Origin: Meiothermus sp.
GTDB lineage: Bacteria > Deinococcota > Deinococci > Deinococcales > Thermaceae
Assembly: GCF_026004075.1 (NCBI RefSeq)
Contig: NZ_BPIK01000002.1
Coordinates: forward strand, 310,001-374,000
Length of the DNA stretch: 64,000 bases
Reading direction: 5' to 3'
Of this stretch, positions 45,801 to 55,228 are shown piece after piece. The notes beneath the pieces are model-generated. The model had not been told where the DNA came from, ran no database searches, and was given only the letters and a program-made list of their open reading frames with translations. A program made the translations under genes and the position numbers. How positions within the stretch are numbered: the first letter of the stretch is position 1; each line of letters begins with the position of its first letter.

Positions 45801-46057
45801 CCGGTCGCACTGGCGTACTGGATAGACCAGCCACTCAAAGACACCGGCGTGGTGCCGCGGTTGAACAGCTCTACAAAGTCGTGGGTATAGGGCGCTCCGC
45901 TGTTGCCACCCCCACCGTAGACCTGGCTGATCACCACCCCATTTGAAACTGCCTGGGCGCTGAGCCTGGCTTGGGGTTGCGCAGGCGGGGCCTGCGTACA
46001 CGCCGCCAGCGCGATTAAGACGAGCGATAGAACACTCACGCGTAAAGATGGCTTCAT
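42881..46057 (-). CDS. Large secreted lipoprotein, ExeM/NucH-like endonuclease/phosphatase
   Basis: 1058 residues. The signal (VLSLVLIALAACTQAPP) has lipobox LAAC. Residues ~40-230 form a lamin-tail domain (VVISQVYGGGGNSGAPYTHD), ~235-345 a Big_5-like Ig domain, ~355-470 an OB-like region, and ~615-950 an endonuclease/exonuclease/phosphatase domain (RVVGFNLLNFFNTFDGLPDT, GFNEMENDGYGP, VNVNHLKSKG, LIGDYNSYAQEDP, VSDHDPVVV). The last ~80 residues (YPWKTEKSWAGSCRQVVVRY) match a PxKF-type domain. Likely role is extracellular DNA degradation for phosphate or nucleotide scavenging. AGGAGA precedes the ATG. Confidence 0.88.
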   Translation of the reverse strand: MKPSLRVSVLSLVLIALAACTQAPPAQPQARLSAQAVSNGVVISQVYGGGGNSGAPYTHDFVELFNRGTTPVSLSGWSIQYASATGTGNFGASSTQITELPNVTLQPGQYYLVQQAGGTAGAPLPTPDMVDSTPIAMAAGAGKVALVSSTTPLGCNGGSTPCSDAQLAQIVDLVGYGGANFFEGSGAAPTLSNTTAALRKGNGCTETDNNAADFEAAAPSPRNTASARNFCNESAPSVVSTVPASGGTINPDDNLTLTFSKPVNVSGAWFGLTCSTSGVRTVADTVVTANATSTQFVINPNTDFASGESCTLTVFAAQVSDVDTLDPPDTMTANFELAFNPVSVCDLPHTPIYQIQGSAMSAAITGNVVTKGVVVGDYEGPTPALRGFYIQDPSGDGDASTSDGIFVFNGNNNSVSLGDVVRVVGTAGEFQDQTQISATSITKCGTGTVTPTDVTLPFASATEAERYEGMLVRLPQTLYVTEHFQLGRFGQVVLSSSGRLKQPTHVTTPGAAANALQAQNNLNRIILDDALQNQNPDPILFGRNGQPLSASNTLRGGDTATGIVGVMTYTWAGNAASGNAYRVRPIGALNGYVNFVAANPRPTTPPEVGGTLRVVGFNLLNFFNTFDGLPDTVDNCTNGVGGLPTDCRGADTLAEFNRQWPKTVAAILAMNPDVLGFNEMENDGYGPDSAIAFLVNKLNEATAPGTYAFIDADTATGQVNALGTDAIKVGLIYKPARVTPVGQTAVLNTPAFVNGGDSAPRNRASLAQAFQQNDNGAIFIVNVNHLKSKGSACDLPDQGDGQGNCNAVRTYAAQQLAAWLATNPTGIADPDILLIGDYNSYAQEDPITALKNAGFINLLETRLGPDAYSYVFDGQWGYLDHALASASLNAQVSGVAEYHINADEPSVLDYNTDFKTPSLQALLYAPDQYRVSDHDPVVVGLNLTAPGAWFFGPVAPFPAFNTANAGQSIPLIFSLGGNQGLNIFAPGYPKWETIPCGSTAAVNGTNPTSSNGGLSYDPLLDRYTYPWKTEKSWAGSCRQVVVRYSNGITYRANFNFVK

Positions 46058-46373
46058 ACATTCTCCTAGCCAAACTGTATTGACCCACCGTCAGGTTGTT
46101 TTGCAAACCAACCCAGCAAAAAGCGGTTGTATCTAGCCTAGCGCAGTATCGCGTTTCTTTCGCCATTACCAGGCATATCTTTCTTGGGTATGCCGGTGCT
46201 ATAACAGCGAATAGGGCCCTCTTTCGTTGGGTTGGTGGTCTGGTGTTAGTGGTGACGATTTGTTCGGCCCGTGAAAAAACCCCGGCCTTGCAGGCCGGGT
46301 TTAGTAAGGCGTATGTATGGTTATCGCGGTTCCCTCGTTTTTTGGGGATTGCCAGGTTCTTCTCGAGGTTGCT
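46058..46373. other. Intergenic region between the nuclease-like and DUF2892 genes
   Basis: It holds the nuclease-like gene's leader (ribosome site AGGAGA near 46065), a terminator at 46274-46303, and otherwise nothing I can assign. Reading frames here lack start signals and family resemblance. Confidence 0.5.
46274..46303 (-). terminator. Terminator downstream of the DUF2892 genes
   Basis: CCCGGCCT (46281-46288), a 3-nt loop and AGGCCGGG (46292-46299) form a perfect 8-bp stem. On the minus strand six T residues follow after a C (46279-46274). The plus side has only TTTAG, so the terminator mainly serves the minus-strand genes. Confidence 0.8.
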
Positions 46374-46577
46374 CTAGGAGGCTTTTCCTCGAGTATTGAT
46401 CTTAAGCGCTGCCCAGATAGGGCAGAAGTTAAGGGTAGCGGTTACCACCATAATTACCCCCAGCAAACCAAACACCCAGGCCCAGATACCGCTGCTACCG
46501 AAAAAGGCAATCAGGAAGAAGACCACCGCCAGGATGTAGCGAATGAGCCGATCCGTGCTGCCTACGTTGGGAATCAT
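46374..46577 (-). CDS. DUF2892 (YgaP-like) small membrane protein 1
   Basis: 67 residues with two membrane helices. MIPNVGSTDRLIRYILAVVF and FCPIWAALKINT are the DUF2892 signature (N-x-G-x-x-DR and CP). AGGAGGAAACT before the ATG is a strong ribosome site. It is a diverged duplicate of the gene at 46729. DUF2892 proteins often go with rhodaneses, but none is adjacent. Confidence 0.85.
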   Translation of the reverse strand: MIPNVGSTDRLIRYILAVVFFLIAFFGSSGIWAWVFGLLGVIMVVTATLNFCPIWAALKINTRGKAS

Positions 46578-46728
46578 AGTTTCCTCCTCGGTGGAAGCGG
46601 GCCATGCCTATGGCACGCGGAAGTCTGCGCATTGGCTTTAGACTGGCCCGATTCGCCTTACATCTTACACTCCACCCACTTAAGAACATCTACCCTTCTG
46701 TTTACATTTATGGCCTATCCGCATGGCA

Positions 46729-46941
46729 CTAGGCCTTGCGCTGGGGCACCGGGCAGGTGTTGATGCCCAGGAGGGCATACAGCGGGCAGAAGCCAACAGC
46801 CGCCGTCAAAAGCATGACCACACCCAGGCCCGCCGCCACATAGATCCACACCCCTGTGGCCACCGTAAAAGCCAGCAGGAAAAATACCACCGCCAACGCC
46901 AGACGGATGATCCGGTCGGTTGTACCTTCGTTGGGTTTCAT
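46729..46941 (-). CDS. DUF2892 (YgaP-like) small membrane protein 2
   Basis: 70 residues with two membrane helices, MKPNEGTTDRIIRLALAVVF then FCPLYALLGINTC. It is a paralogue of the gene at 46374, with the same strand and a GAGGAGG ribosome site. It ends with Cys-Pro-Val-Pro. It is divergent from the SufR-like regulator, which may control the pair. Confidence 0.85.
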   Translation of the reverse strand: MKPNEGTTDRIIRLALAVVFFLLAFTVATGVWIYVAAGLGVVMLLTAAVGFCPLYALLGINTCPVPQRKA

Positions 46942-47124
46942 ACTTGCCTCCTCGAGCCGGTTTGTTCTGCGCTTGCGAACATAACCGAATCTCTACTGGT
47001 AAGGTATGCTGTATTTAATGCTATATCAATAGTGAAAATAGCGGAAATATCTATGGCGAACGGGCGGGTGGCTGAACAGCCCATCCGCACGCAGAGTCCA
47101 GCACAAAGGTGAACAGGAGCGCCC

Positions 47125-47730
47125 ATGAGCATTCCCCGTCAACTGATGGAATACCTCAAGCAACACGGCCCCAGCACCATCAAAGAATTGATGACCCACC
47201 TGGGCCTGAGCGAGACCGCTGTTCGTCACCAGCTCAGTAGCCTCGAGAAAAGCGGCTGGCTGGTCAAAGAGCAGCGCCGCCTGGGCAAAGGCCGTCCCGC
47301 TACGGTCTACAGCCTGACCAAGGCTTCGGAAGGCCTCTTCCCCAAGCGCTATCCCGAGTTGCTGGACGCGGTGCTGGCGGAGGCCGAGCGCGAAGGCCTG
47401 ATCGAGCGGCTGCTGGAGGGGGTGGCCGAGAGCATGGCCCGGGAATTGCGGCAAAAGCTCGAGGGTCTCGAGGGCCCGGCCCGGCTCGAGGCCCTGCTTG
47501 CCCACATGGACTATGGCGATATGCTGGGCACCCTGGAAGAAACCCCGGCTGGCTGGGAGCTCAAAGCCCACAACTGCCTTTACTACGCCACTGGGCAACG
47601 CTTCGAGCAGGTGTGCAACCTGCCCCCCAAGGTGATTGCCAGAGCCACTGGCCTGCCCGCCGAGCGCCCTTTTTGTCAGCGCGACGGAAAGCGGGCCTGT
47701 CATTTTCTCATCTTCAAGCACCCTGTGTAG
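47125..47730 (+). CDS. SufR/DeoR-like HTH regulator with C-terminal cysteine cluster
   Basis: 201 residues. Residues 1-65 form a winged HTH (STIKELMTHLGLSETAVRHQ, then LGKGRPATVYSLT). The C-terminus has the SufR-type cysteine set (HNCLYYATGQRFEQVCNLPP and ERPFCQRDGKRACHF), with C-x12-C and C-x7-C spacing, expected to hold an Fe-S cluster. It probably senses redox or iron state. AGGAG lies before ATG 47125. It is divergent from the DUF2892 pair. Confidence 0.82.
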   Translation: MSIPRQLMEYLKQHGPSTIKELMTHLGLSETAVRHQLSSLEKSGWLVKEQRRLGKGRPATVYSLTKASEGLFPKRYPELLDAVLAEAEREGLIERLLEGVAESMARELRQKLEGLEGPARLEALLAHMDYGDMLGTLEETPAGWELKAHNCLYYATGQRFEQVCNLPPKVIARATGLPAERPFCQRDGKRACHFLIFKHPV

Positions 47731-47866
47731 GACAATCCGCAGCCACCGCTCTGCATACCCCTCTCTGGCCCGGCTAAAAGCTCCTTTCCATCACTGGTGA
47801 ACAAGTCCGTAAAAGTGTTGTGTCTTCGATCAGGGTGCTCAGGGAACTACTCATCGGGACGCGGCG

Positions 47867-48403
47867 CTATCCAGGGCTGCTCAATCGGTGACGAAGCTGG
47901 TTGAGATGATGCCGTTCGTGATAAGCCAGGGTTTGCAGCCAGCCCAAGGCCGTAAGTTCGCCAAAAAAAGGATGGGCGTAGGTGGGGGGCAATGGCAAGC
48001 ATTCACCACTTTCGGCCACCTCGAGTAGCAGTCGTTGGCGTACAGTCTCCAGGCGTTCTAGTAATTGCGTGCGGGTCAGGCCTCCTTTGGGCTCCATCTG
48101 GGGTGGGGCCAGCAAGCGGCCATCGGATCGGGTCTGGCCGGGCAGCGAAGGCGGAAACGGCTCGGCCTCGCCCAGCGCCACTTTGCGAAGGCGTCGGATG
48201 ATTTTTCCCCCCGACTCCTCAACCAAAGCGACGTGCTCGAGCACCTCCGCTGGGCTCCAAACCTCGGGCTCAGGTCGCCTAAAAAGCAGTTCATCGGTAA
48301 GGCTATCGACAAGCTGCAGCAGCTCTTGCCTCGAGCGCCCCAAATGCCGAAGGCAATTCTCCGCATCGCCAAAGCGGGACGTCAACTCTTGTGCAGATGG
48401 CAT
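47867..48403 (-). CDS. DinB-superfamily (four-helix, metal-binding) protein
   Basis: 178 residues. The DinB-fold metal histidines appear in SPAEVLEHVALVEESGG and LAYHERHHLNQL. Helices dominate. Such proteins include bacillithiol S-transferases and thiol-dependent enzymes; the activity here is unknown. TAAAAT lies 6 nt before ATG 48403, a leaderless start. Confidence 0.78.
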   Translation of the reverse strand: MPSAQELTSRFGDAENCLRHLGRSRQELLQLVDSLTDELLFRRPEPEVWSPAEVLEHVALVEESGGKIIRRLRKVALGEAEPFPPSLPGQTRSDGRLLAPPQMEPKGGLTRTQLLERLETVRQRLLLEVAESGECLPLPPTYAHPFFGELTALGWLQTLAYHERHHLNQLRHRLSSPG

Positions 48404-48420
48404 GAGGGCATTTTATCAAG

Positions 48421-48648
48421 CTAGGCTTTGTCGAAGGCCTCGCGCAGTTTGTTGGTAAAGGGTAAGCAGACCAGGCCCTTCAGGTAGAGTTCGTGCACAG
48501 CGTCTATTCCAGCAATTTGTTGCAGCCGCTCAAGCGAGACCTGCACTTCGTGATCGGGCAAGCAAACCTTGACCTGGTTTATGGTTCCCGGTACCCACTC
48601 GCACTGAATACCTACCCTCGCCGCCACCTCTTGTTGAAGCGCTTGCAT
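48421..48648 (-). CDS. Small hypothetical protein, 75 residues
   Basis: MQALQQEVAARVGIQCEWVP followed by strands and a helix (VQVSLERLQQIAGIDAVHEL). Two Cys lie in CEWV and VCLP. AAGGGGG precedes the ATG as a ribosome site. Family not recognised. It is upstream of the DinB-fold gene on the same strand. Confidence 0.6.
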   Translation of the reverse strand: MQALQQEVAARVGIQCEWVPGTINQVKVCLPDHEVQVSLERLQQIAGIDAVHELYLKGLVCLPFTNKLREAFDKA

Positions 48649-48890
48649 ATCAACACCCCCTTCTGCCAGTAGCCTTAAAGAGTGTTTATAGCCGAACGGG
48701 CTGGCTTAGCGCAGTGAAAAATGTCCCGTTATTTGTGATAGATCAAGTACGTTGTTCTAGTCTCAATTATAGTCAACTTAATATGAGAATTGGTTCTAGG
48801 TTCAGAGCGGCCTCAAAAGTGTGCCGAACTTCGTTTTTTGCCAGGACTAGCGGCAAAGGTAAATCGTGATACCCTCAAACGCGCACGGCC
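48649..48890. other. AT-rich intergenic stretch before tRNA-Leu
   Basis: This AT-rich stretch (around 48720-48800) contains TTGACTATAAT on the minus strand, so the small gene at 48648 may be transcribed from here. No protein or RNA gene was recognised within it. Confidence 0.4.
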
Positions 48891-48919
48891 TTGACAAGGA
48901 AGCGGCCCCCGACTAACCT
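48891..48919 (+). promoter_or_regulatory. Strong promoter of tRNA-Leu
   Basis: TTGACA (48891-48896), a 17-nt spacer and TAACCT (48914-48919) match the housekeeping consensus. Transcription should start about 5 nt before the mature tRNA. Confidence 0.8.
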
Positions 48920-48930
48920 TAGTTTTGCCT

Positions 48931-49017
48931 GCCGGGATGGTGGAACTGGTAGACACACTATCTTGAGGGGGTAGCGAGCGCAAGCTCATGCGGGTTCAAG
49001 TCCCGCTCCCGGCACCA
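48931..49017 (+). tRNA. tRNA-Leu (anticodon GAG), CCA encoded
   Basis: The acceptor stem is GCCGGGA with TCCCGGC, then ACCA. The anticodon stem CTATC/GGTAG encloses loop TTGAGGG, giving anticodon GAG. The long variable arm (CGAGCGCAAGCTC) marks a class II tRNA, and the T arm is GCGGGTTCAAGTCCCGC. The 87-nt length and the encoded CCA fit a bacterial tRNA-Leu. Confidence 0.95.
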
Positions 49018-49075
49018 GCCACAAAGCGATTGCGGTGCAGCCTGTAAACTGCACCGCTCTGTTTTGCAGCCCTGA

Positions 49076-49621
49076 TCAAACCCTCAAGCAGCCGCGAAAT
49101 CCGCGAGCCGCGTAGTAGGAATCGGCCCCATTGTGGTAAATGAACACGCGGTCGTAGCGCCGGTCGCCAAAGATGGCCCCGCCCAGCCGGCGGATGGCCT
49201 CGGGGGTTTTGAGCCAGCTCGAGGTCCTGGTATCAAACGGGCCCAGTTGCTGCAAGGCCTGGTACTGCTCCTCGGTCAAAAGCTCGATACCCATAGCCGC
49301 AGCCATCTCCAGGGCTGAGCCAGCAGGTTTGTTGTGCTTGCGAGCCAGTAGGGCTTCCCGGTCGTAGCAGAGGCTGCGACGGCCCTTGGGGCTTTCGGGG
49401 GCGCAGTCGAAAAAGATAAAAGCCCCGGTCTTTGGATCGTGGCCCACCACATCAGGCTCGCCGCCGGTATTTTCCATCTCCAGAAGCGAGGCCAGCTTAT
49501 CGGGCTGGGCCAGGAGGCGGGCCTCGAGGTCGGCCCAGCGCAGCCCTGGGTGGCGGTGGGGGTGCTGCTCAAAGCGATCTTTGAGCAGCCTGAGCAAATC
49601 GTCGCGCTGCTTGGAGGTCAT
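49076..49621 (-). CDS. DUF4256 protein at the end of the chaperone operon
   Basis: 181 residues matching the DUF4256 pattern (TGGEPDVVGHDPKTGAFIFF, CAPESPKGRRSLCYDREALL, GDRRYDRVFIYHNGADSYYA). It starts 7 bp after the dnaJ stop on the same strand, so it is likely cotranscribed with dnaK-grpE-dnaJ. In Thermus thermophilus this slot is held by dafA. Its function is unknown. Confidence 0.8.
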   Translation of the reverse strand: MTSKQRDDLLRLLKDRFEQHPHRHPGLRWADLEARLLAQPDKLASLLEMENTGGEPDVVGHDPKTGAFIFFDCAPESPKGRRSLCYDREALLARKHNKPAGSALEMAAAMGIELLTEEQYQALQQLGPFDTRTSSWLKTPEAIRRLGGAIFGDRRYDRVFIYHNGADSYYAARGFRGCLRV

Positions 49622-49628
49622 GTCTATG

Positions 49629-50504
49629 CTATCGAACCTTGACCAGCTCGGCCAGTTGGGCGTACAGGCGCTCTTCCTCGGGGCTGGGGTTGGTGGGGAT
49701 GGTCACCCGCACCTCGGCGTACTGGTCGCCCCTGCTTTTGTCTTTGCGGGGCCAGCCCTTGCCGGCCAGGCGCAGCTTGCGCCCGGCCTGGGTTCGCCTG
49801 GGAATGGTGATTTCCACCGGGCCGTCGAGGGTCTGCACCCGCACCTTGCCCCCTACTACGGCAATGGGGGCCGGTACCTCCACCACGGTGTAAATGTCAT
49901 CGCCTTCCAGGCGCATCTCCGGTCGGGACTGCAGCTTGACGCGCAGATATAGGTCGCCCCCGGCGCGCCCCTTGCCGGCCAGGCGGATCTTCTGGCCCTC
50001 GCGCACCCCCGGTGGAATGCGCACCGTAAGGCGCTCGGGGCCGATGGAAATGGTTTTTTCCCCGCCGCGGTAGGCCTCCTCCAGGCTCAGGGGCAGCTCG
50101 GCCTCGAGGTCGCCCGCCACCCGGCGCGCACCCCGGCTTGGCGCCTGCTCGAACAGGTCGCCAAAGCCGCCAAAACCACCCCGACTACCAAAAAGCTGCT
50201 GGAAAAAGTCGGAGAAATCGCCCACATTGCCGGTAAACCCCCCAAAGCCACCCTGTTCCGGTGGGGGGCCCTGCCAGCCCGCGCTGCCCGCGGCCGTGCC
50301 GTAGGTATCGTAGTAGCTGCGTTTTTCCGGGTCGGACAGCACCGTGTAGGCCTCGTTGATTTCCTTGAATTTCTCTTCGGCCCCCGGCTCTTTGCTCACG
50401 TCGGGGTGGTACTTACGGGCCAGCTTCTTGAACGCCTTCTTGATTTCGTCTTCGGTGGCGTTTTTAGAAACCCCAAGAATTTTGTAGTAGTCTTTGTAGG
50501 CCAT
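49629..50504 (-). CDS. dnaJ: DnaJ-type co-chaperone lacking the zinc-finger domain
   Basis: A J domain ([20 protein letters not shown]) with the HPD triad ([10 protein letters not shown]) is followed by a Gly/Phe-rich region and the two C-terminal beta domains ([40 protein letters not shown]). No CxxCxGxG repeats occur, as in short Thermus DnaJ. I use ATG 50504 ([11 protein letters not shown]); ATG 50510 is also possible. grpE ends 53 bp upstream. Confidence 0.93.
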   Translation of the reverse strand: MAYKDYYKILGVSKNATEDEIKKAFKKLARKYHPDVSKEPGAEEKFKEINEAYTVLSDPEKRSYYDTYGTAAGSAGWQGPPPEQGGFGGFTGNVGDFSDFFQQLFGSRGGFGGFGDLFEQAPSRGARRVAGDLEAELPLSLEEAYRGGEKTISIGPERLTVRIPPGVREGQKIRLAGKGRAGGDLYLRVKLQSRPEMRLEGDDIYTVVEVPAPIAVVGGKVRVQTLDGPVEITIPRRTQAGRKLRLAGKGWPRKDKSRGDQYAEVRVTIPTNPSPEEERLYAQLAELVKVR

Positions 50505-50557
50505 ATTCATCACGAAGCTATGCGTAAGGCTTAGGGCCGAGGGCCGAATCCCGGAGG

Positions 50558-51112
50558 TTAGTTACTTTCGGTGCTCGGTTTCGGGCTTTCGGCCTCTTCC
50601 GGTTTGGCACCGCTGCCCACCACCACCCGCGCCGGCCGCACCAGCAGGTCGCCGTACTTGAAACCCTGCTGGTAGACGTGCATAACCTTGCCTTCCTCGC
50701 CCTCCGCGGCCCCGATGGCCTCGTGGTAGCGCGGGTCGAACTCGGAACCCACCCCCGGCACGGCCTCTACCCCCAGGCTTTTGAGGTTGCGGGTAAAGTT
50801 TTCCAGCACGCTTCTAACGCCCGGAATCAGGTCTTCGGGTTTCACGCTGGCAAAACCCAAAGCCCGCTCGAGGTCGTCCATCGTACCCAGCAAGGCCCGC
50901 ACCGCATCGAACTTACCGTTGCGCTGGGCGGCCTCGAGCTCCTGCGCCATGCGCTTTTTGTAGTTTTCGAAGTCGGCGTAAAGGCGCAGGAATTTGTTTT
51001 TGGAGGCCTCGAGCTCCGCTTTCAAAAACTCCACCTCGCCCTTGAGGCGCTCCACTTCGGGCAGGTCATTTTGGGTCTCTGGGGATTCAACCACAGGTTC
51101 TTTATTCTCCAT
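50558..51112 (-). CDS. grpE: Nucleotide-exchange factor GrpE
   Basis: 184 residues. A long N-terminal helix ([20 protein letters not shown]), the [13 protein letters not shown] signature and the C-terminal beta domain ([38 protein letters not shown]) are clear. ATG 51112 has GAGGTG upstream. It lies 67 bp after dnaK. Confidence 0.95.
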   Translation of the reverse strand: MENKEPVVESPETQNDLPEVERLKGEVEFLKAELEASKNKFLRLYADFENYKKRMAQELEAAQRNGKFDAVRALLGTMDDLERALGFASVKPEDLIPGVRSVLENFTRNLKSLGVEAVPGVGSEFDPRYHEAIGAAEGEEGKVMHVYQQGFKYGDLLVRPARVVVGSGAKPEEAESPKPSTESN

Positions 51113-51179
51113 ATATCGCACCTCTATGGGCCAAAGGTGGGGTGCAGGAGGCACGCCCCCACACCCCACCTTCTGCAGC

Positions 51180-53045
51180 CTAGTCAGCCGGTTTGTAGTC
51201 GGCGTCAATCACGTCGTCGGACTTGGGCGTGCTGCCCTGGGCCTGGCTGCCGGCAGTTGCCCCTTGCTCGTAGGCTTGCAGGGCCGCGAGCAGTTCTTCG
51301 GTAGCCTGGCGCAGGTCGGCGTCGGAGGCGTCGGTATCCACCAGGGTCTTGGCCTTGCTTATTGCGGCCTCGAGGCGGCTCTTGGCCTCGGCGGTGCTCT
51401 CCTTCTCCCCCATCACCCGCTCAGCCTGGATACGCGCGGTATCGAGGTTGTTCTTGAGCTCAGCGTGCTCTTTGCGCTTACGGTCGGCCTCGGCGTTGGC
51501 CTCGGCTTCCTTCACCATGCGCTCAATTTCCTGCTCGGAGAGGGTGGTGGTGTTCTGGATGGTAATGGAGGCTTCCTTGCCGGTAGATTTCTCCTTGGCG
51601 GTCGCATGCAGGATGCCGTTGGCGTCGATGTCGAAGGTTACCTCGATCTGGGGCACGCCGGCCGGCATGGGCGGGATGCCATCGAGGCGGAAGCGGCCCA
51701 GGCTCTTGTTGTCGGCGGCCATGGGGCGCTCACCCTGCAGCACGTGGATCTCCACCGAGGGCTGGTTGTGCTCGGCGGTGGTGAAGATCTCCGACTTGCG
51801 GGTCGGCACGGTGGTGTTGCGCGGAATCAGCACCGTGAACACCCCACCCTTGGTCTCCACACCCAGCGAGAGCGGGGTCACGTCCAGCAGCACCACGTCT
51901 TCCACGTGTCCGGTCAGCACGCCGGCCTGCACCGCCGCCCCCAGGGCCACCACCTCGTCGGGGTTGACGCTGCGGTTGGGCTCCTTGCCCAGCATCTCCT
52001 TCACAATCTGCTGTACCGCCGGCACGCGGGTAGAACCACCCACCAGCAACACCTCATCAATCTGGCTGGCGCTCAGGCCGGCATCGCGCAGGGCCTGCTC
52101 AACTGGGCCGCGGATTTTCTTCAGCAGGGGCTGGATCAGCTCCTCGAACTTGGCCCGGGTGAGCTTGCGCTCGAGGTGCAGGGGGGTCTTGGAGACCGGG
52201 TCGAGGCCGATGAAGGGCAGGCTGATGGTGGTCTCGGTGACCGCCGAAAGCTCGATCTTGGCCTTCTCGGCGGCTTCAATCAGGCGCTGCAGGGCCTGCC
52301 GGTCGGCCTTCAGGTCTACCCCGCCCGACTCCTTCTTGAACTCCTCAGCCAGCCAGTTCACGATGGCGTGGTCGAAGTCGGAGCCACCCAGGTGGGTATC
52401 GCCCGCGGTGGCCTTGACCTCGAAGACGCCCTCGCCAATCTCGAGCACCGTCACGTCGAAGGTACCCCCGCCCAGGTCGAAGACCAGCACGGTCTCGTGG
52501 CCTTTTTTATCCAGGCCATAGGCCAGCGCGGCGGCGGTGGGCTCGTTGACGATGCGCAGCACCTCGAGGCCGGCAATCTTACCGGCGTTGGCAGTGGCCT
52601 CACGCTGGGAGTTGTTGAAGTAGGCCGGTACGGTAATCACCGCCTTGGTGATCTTCTCCCCCAGCTTTTTGGAGGCGTCGTCCACCAGCTTGCGCAGAAT
52701 CATGGCCGAAATTTCTTCGGGGGTGTAGAGCTTGCCGCCAATGTCCACCCGCACCCCGCCGTCGGGGCCCTTGACCACTTTGTAGGGCACCCGCTTGACC
52801 TCATCCTGTACCTCTTCCCACCGGCGCCCAATAAAGCGCTTGATCTCGAAGACGGTGCCCTCGGGGTTAAGCACAGCCTGACGGCGGGCTACCCGGCCTA
52901 CCAGCTGGTCGCTCCCTTTAAAGGCCACCACGCTCGGGGTGGTGCGCTCGCCTTCGGCGTTCTCGAGCACCACCGGGCTGCCACCTTCCATGACGGCAAT
53001 TACACTGTTGGTCGTTCCTAAATCAATTCCTACGGCTTTTGCCAT
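51180..53045 (-). CDS. dnaK: Chaperone DnaK (Hsp70)
   Basis: 621 residues. The ATPase domain opens [20 protein letters not shown] and includes [20 protein letters not shown] and [16 protein letters not shown]. The substrate domain ([16 protein letters not shown]) and helical lid follow, ending in the acidic [18 protein letters not shown], typical of GrpE/DnaJ-partner Hsp70s. GGAGGA precedes ATG 53045. It is the first gene of the chaperone operon. Confidence 0.98.
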   Translation of the reverse strand: MAKAVGIDLGTTNSVIAVMEGGSPVVLENAEGERTTPSVVAFKGSDQLVGRVARRQAVLNPEGTVFEIKRFIGRRWEEVQDEVKRVPYKVVKGPDGGVRVDIGGKLYTPEEISAMILRKLVDDASKKLGEKITKAVITVPAYFNNSQREATANAGKIAGLEVLRIVNEPTAAALAYGLDKKGHETVLVFDLGGGTFDVTVLEIGEGVFEVKATAGDTHLGGSDFDHAIVNWLAEEFKKESGGVDLKADRQALQRLIEAAEKAKIELSAVTETTISLPFIGLDPVSKTPLHLERKLTRAKFEELIQPLLKKIRGPVEQALRDAGLSASQIDEVLLVGGSTRVPAVQQIVKEMLGKEPNRSVNPDEVVALGAAVQAGVLTGHVEDVVLLDVTPLSLGVETKGGVFTVLIPRNTTVPTRKSEIFTTAEHNQPSVEIHVLQGERPMAADNKSLGRFRLDGIPPMPAGVPQIEVTFDIDANGILHATAKEKSTGKEASITIQNTTTLSEQEIERMVKEAEANAEADRKRKEHAELKNNLDTARIQAERVMGEKESTAEAKSRLEAAISKAKTLVDTDASDADLRQATEELLAALQAYEQGATAGSQAQGSTPKSDDVIDADYKPAD

Positions 53046-53087
53046 ATATCCTCCACTGGCCGCACTAAGCACGGCTCACTGAAATAC

Positions 53088-53141
53088 ATGATAGCTCTTA
53101 TTATCAATATAGTCAATAGAGTTGAGTGTGGTGTTATCAAG
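53088..53141 (-). promoter_or_regulatory. dnaK promoter with HAIR-like operator
   Basis: On the minus strand TTGACT (53116-53111), a 17-nt spacer and TATCAT (53093-53088) form a housekeeping promoter with a ~37-nt leader. Directly upstream, CTTGATA-N7-ACTCAAC (53141-53121) matches 11 of 14 bases of the HspR-associated repeat CTTGAGT-N7-ACTCAAG. No CIRCE element was seen. Confidence 0.65.
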
Positions 53142-53325
53142 TTTGTAATTGTAGCCGCGCCCGCACCGTGTGAGACACGACCATATCAGGTGTCGGTTGC
53201 CAAAGGCCCCAATCCAGTATGAAGCACCCGACCACATTGGTCTAGCGGAAAAGTAATCCGCCTTTATCTGAATCCGTTCTTTTAACTACCTTTGTACCCA
53301 CAAATCGGTGTACGCTAAAAAAACA

Positions 53326-55206
53326 ATGAACCGCCTGCCGTTCAACTTATGGTTTATCTTGTTTGCAGCTATTCTGGTTGCCTGGGCCTTTAGCCTAACC
53401 TCCAGCCAGCAACCCACCAATCAGATTGCCTATACAACTTTTCTTAATGAAATTGACCAGGGGCGGGTAGCCAAAATTGTGGTGGATGGGCGGCAGCTCA
53501 ACATAACCCGGCGCGAAGACGGCGATCAGTACGTCACCTTTGCGCCAGGCCCCATCGATACCAGTACCATCCGCGAGTGGGGCGACAAAAAAATCCAGGT
53601 GGAAATAGCTGCGCCCAGACGGGAAAACCCCTTGCTTGGCTTCCTCATTCCTCTGCTCTTAATTGGTTTGCTGATCGGCGTTTTCTTCTTCTTCTCGCGC
53701 AACCGGGGCCCTTCGGGCGACAACGCCTTCAGTTTCACCAAGAGCCGGGCCAAGGTGCTAACCGAGGCCCCCAAAACCAGCTTCAAAGATGTAGCTGGCT
53801 GCGAGGAGGCCAAAGAGGAGCTGAGAGAAATCGTCGAGTTTCTCAAAGCCCCGGCCCGCTTTCACGAGATGGGGGCCCGCATCCCCAAAGGGGTGCTGCT
53901 GGTGGGGCCGCCCGGCTCGGGCAAGACCCACATTGCGCGGGCGGTGGCCGGCGAGGCCAAGGTGCCCTTTATTGCAGCCTCGGGCTCCGACTTTGTGGAG
54001 ATGTTCGTGGGGGTGGGGGCCGCCCGGGTGCGCGACCTGTTTGAGACCGCCAAGCGCCACGCACCCTGCATCATCTTCATAGATGAAATTGACGCGGTGG
54101 GCCGCCGGCGCGGCGGCGGCGTAGGCGGCGGCAACGACGAGCGCGAACAAACCCTCAACCAACTGCTGGTCGAGCTGGACGGCTTCGAGAAAGAAACCAG
54201 CATCATCATCATGGCGGCCACCAACCGCCCGGATGTGCTCGACCCGGCCCTCTTGCGTCCGGGCCGCTTCGACCGTCAGGTGGCCATTGATGCCCCTGAT
54301 GTGAAAGGGCGTGAGCAAATCCTTAAGATTCATGCCAAGGGCAAGCCCCTGGCCGAGGATGTGGATCTGGCCCTGCTGGCCAAGCGCACCCCCGGCTTTG
54401 TGGGAGCCGATCTGGAAAACCTGCTCAACGAAGCGGCCCTGCTGGCCGCCCGCGATGGCCGCAAAAAAATCACCATGAAAGATCTGGAGGAAGCCGCCGA
54501 CCGGGTGATTATGGGCCCTGCCAAAAAGAGCATGGTGATCACCCAAAAAGACCGCGAGGTCACCGCCTACCACGAGGCGGGGCACGCGCTGGCAGCGCAC
54601 TTCCTCGAGCACGCCGACAACGTGCACAAGGTGACCATCGTTCCGCGCGGACGGGCCATGGGCTTCATGATGCCCAGCCGCCAGGACACCCTGCACTGGA
54701 GCAAAAAGCGCCTGACCGATCAGATTGCCGTGGCGCTGGCAGGCCGGGTGGCCGAGGAACTCATTTTCGACGATGTGACCACCGGGGCCGAGAACGACTT
54801 CCGCCAGGCCACCGACCTGGCCCGGCGCATGATTACCGAGTGGGGGATGCACCCCGACTTTGGCATGGTAGCTTACCAGGTGCGCGAGGACACCTATCTG
54901 GGCGGCTACGACACCCGCCAGTACTCCGAAGACACCGCCCGGCGCATTGACGAGGCCGTGCAAAAGCTGTTGCAAGAGCAGCACGACCGGGTGCTGGGCC
55001 TGCTGACCGAGAAACGGGAGCTGCTCGAGCGCGTCGCACGGACGCTTCTGGAGCGCGAGACCCTGAATGCCGAGGAGTTCGTGCGGGTGGTGGAAGGCGA
55101 AGAGCTGGAAAGCCTCGAGCCTGTCGGCGAGCCCCCCAAAGACAAGGAAGAAAAAGAGCCCCCACGCGTTGTGCCCAAGGTCAAGCCCAATCTGGGCGGG
55201 GCCTGA
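53326..55206 (+). CDS. ftsH: ATP-dependent zinc metalloprotease FtsH
   Basis: 626 residues. Two membrane helices ([15 protein letters not shown] and [20 protein letters not shown]) flank a periplasmic domain. The AAA module has [21 protein letters not shown] and the [23 protein letters not shown]. The protease site is HEAGH, with the third ligand Asp in [21 protein letters not shown] 53326 follows TACGCT by 9 nt. It is divergent from dnaK. Confidence 0.97.
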   Translation: MNRLPFNLWFILFAAILVAWAFSLTSSQQPTNQIAYTTFLNEIDQGRVAKIVVDGRQLNITRREDGDQYVTFAPGPIDTSTIREWGDKKIQVEIAAPRRENPLLGFLIPLLLIGLLIGVFFFFSRNRGPSGDNAFSFTKSRAKVLTEAPKTSFKDVAGCEEAKEELREIVEFLKAPARFHEMGARIPKGVLLVGPPGSGKTHIARAVAGEAKVPFIAASGSDFVEMFVGVGAARVRDLFETAKRHAPCIIFIDEIDAVGRRRGGGVGGGNDEREQTLNQLLVELDGFEKETSIIIMAATNRPDVLDPALLRPGRFDRQVAIDAPDVKGREQILKIHAKGKPLAEDVDLALLAKRTPGFVGADLENLLNEAALLAARDGRKKITMKDLEEAADRVIMGPAKKSMVITQKDREVTAYHEAGHALAAHFLEHADNVHKVTIVPRGRAMGFMMPSRQDTLHWSKKRLTDQIAVALAGRVAEELIFDDVTTGAENDFRQATDLARRMITEWGMHPDFGMVAYQVREDTYLGGYDTRQYSEDTARRIDEAVQKLLQEQHDRVLGLLTEKRELLERVARTLLERETLNAEEFVRVVEGEELESLEPVGEPPKDKEEKEPPRVVPKVKPNLGGA

Positions 55207-55228
55207 GGTTTTTGGGTAAGCTGTCGAA

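Noticed and set aside
50994-53021. A 675-codon open frame antisense to dnaK and grpE
   Set aside because: The sense strand encodes unmistakable DnaK and GrpE; the antisense frame is a GC-codon shadow.
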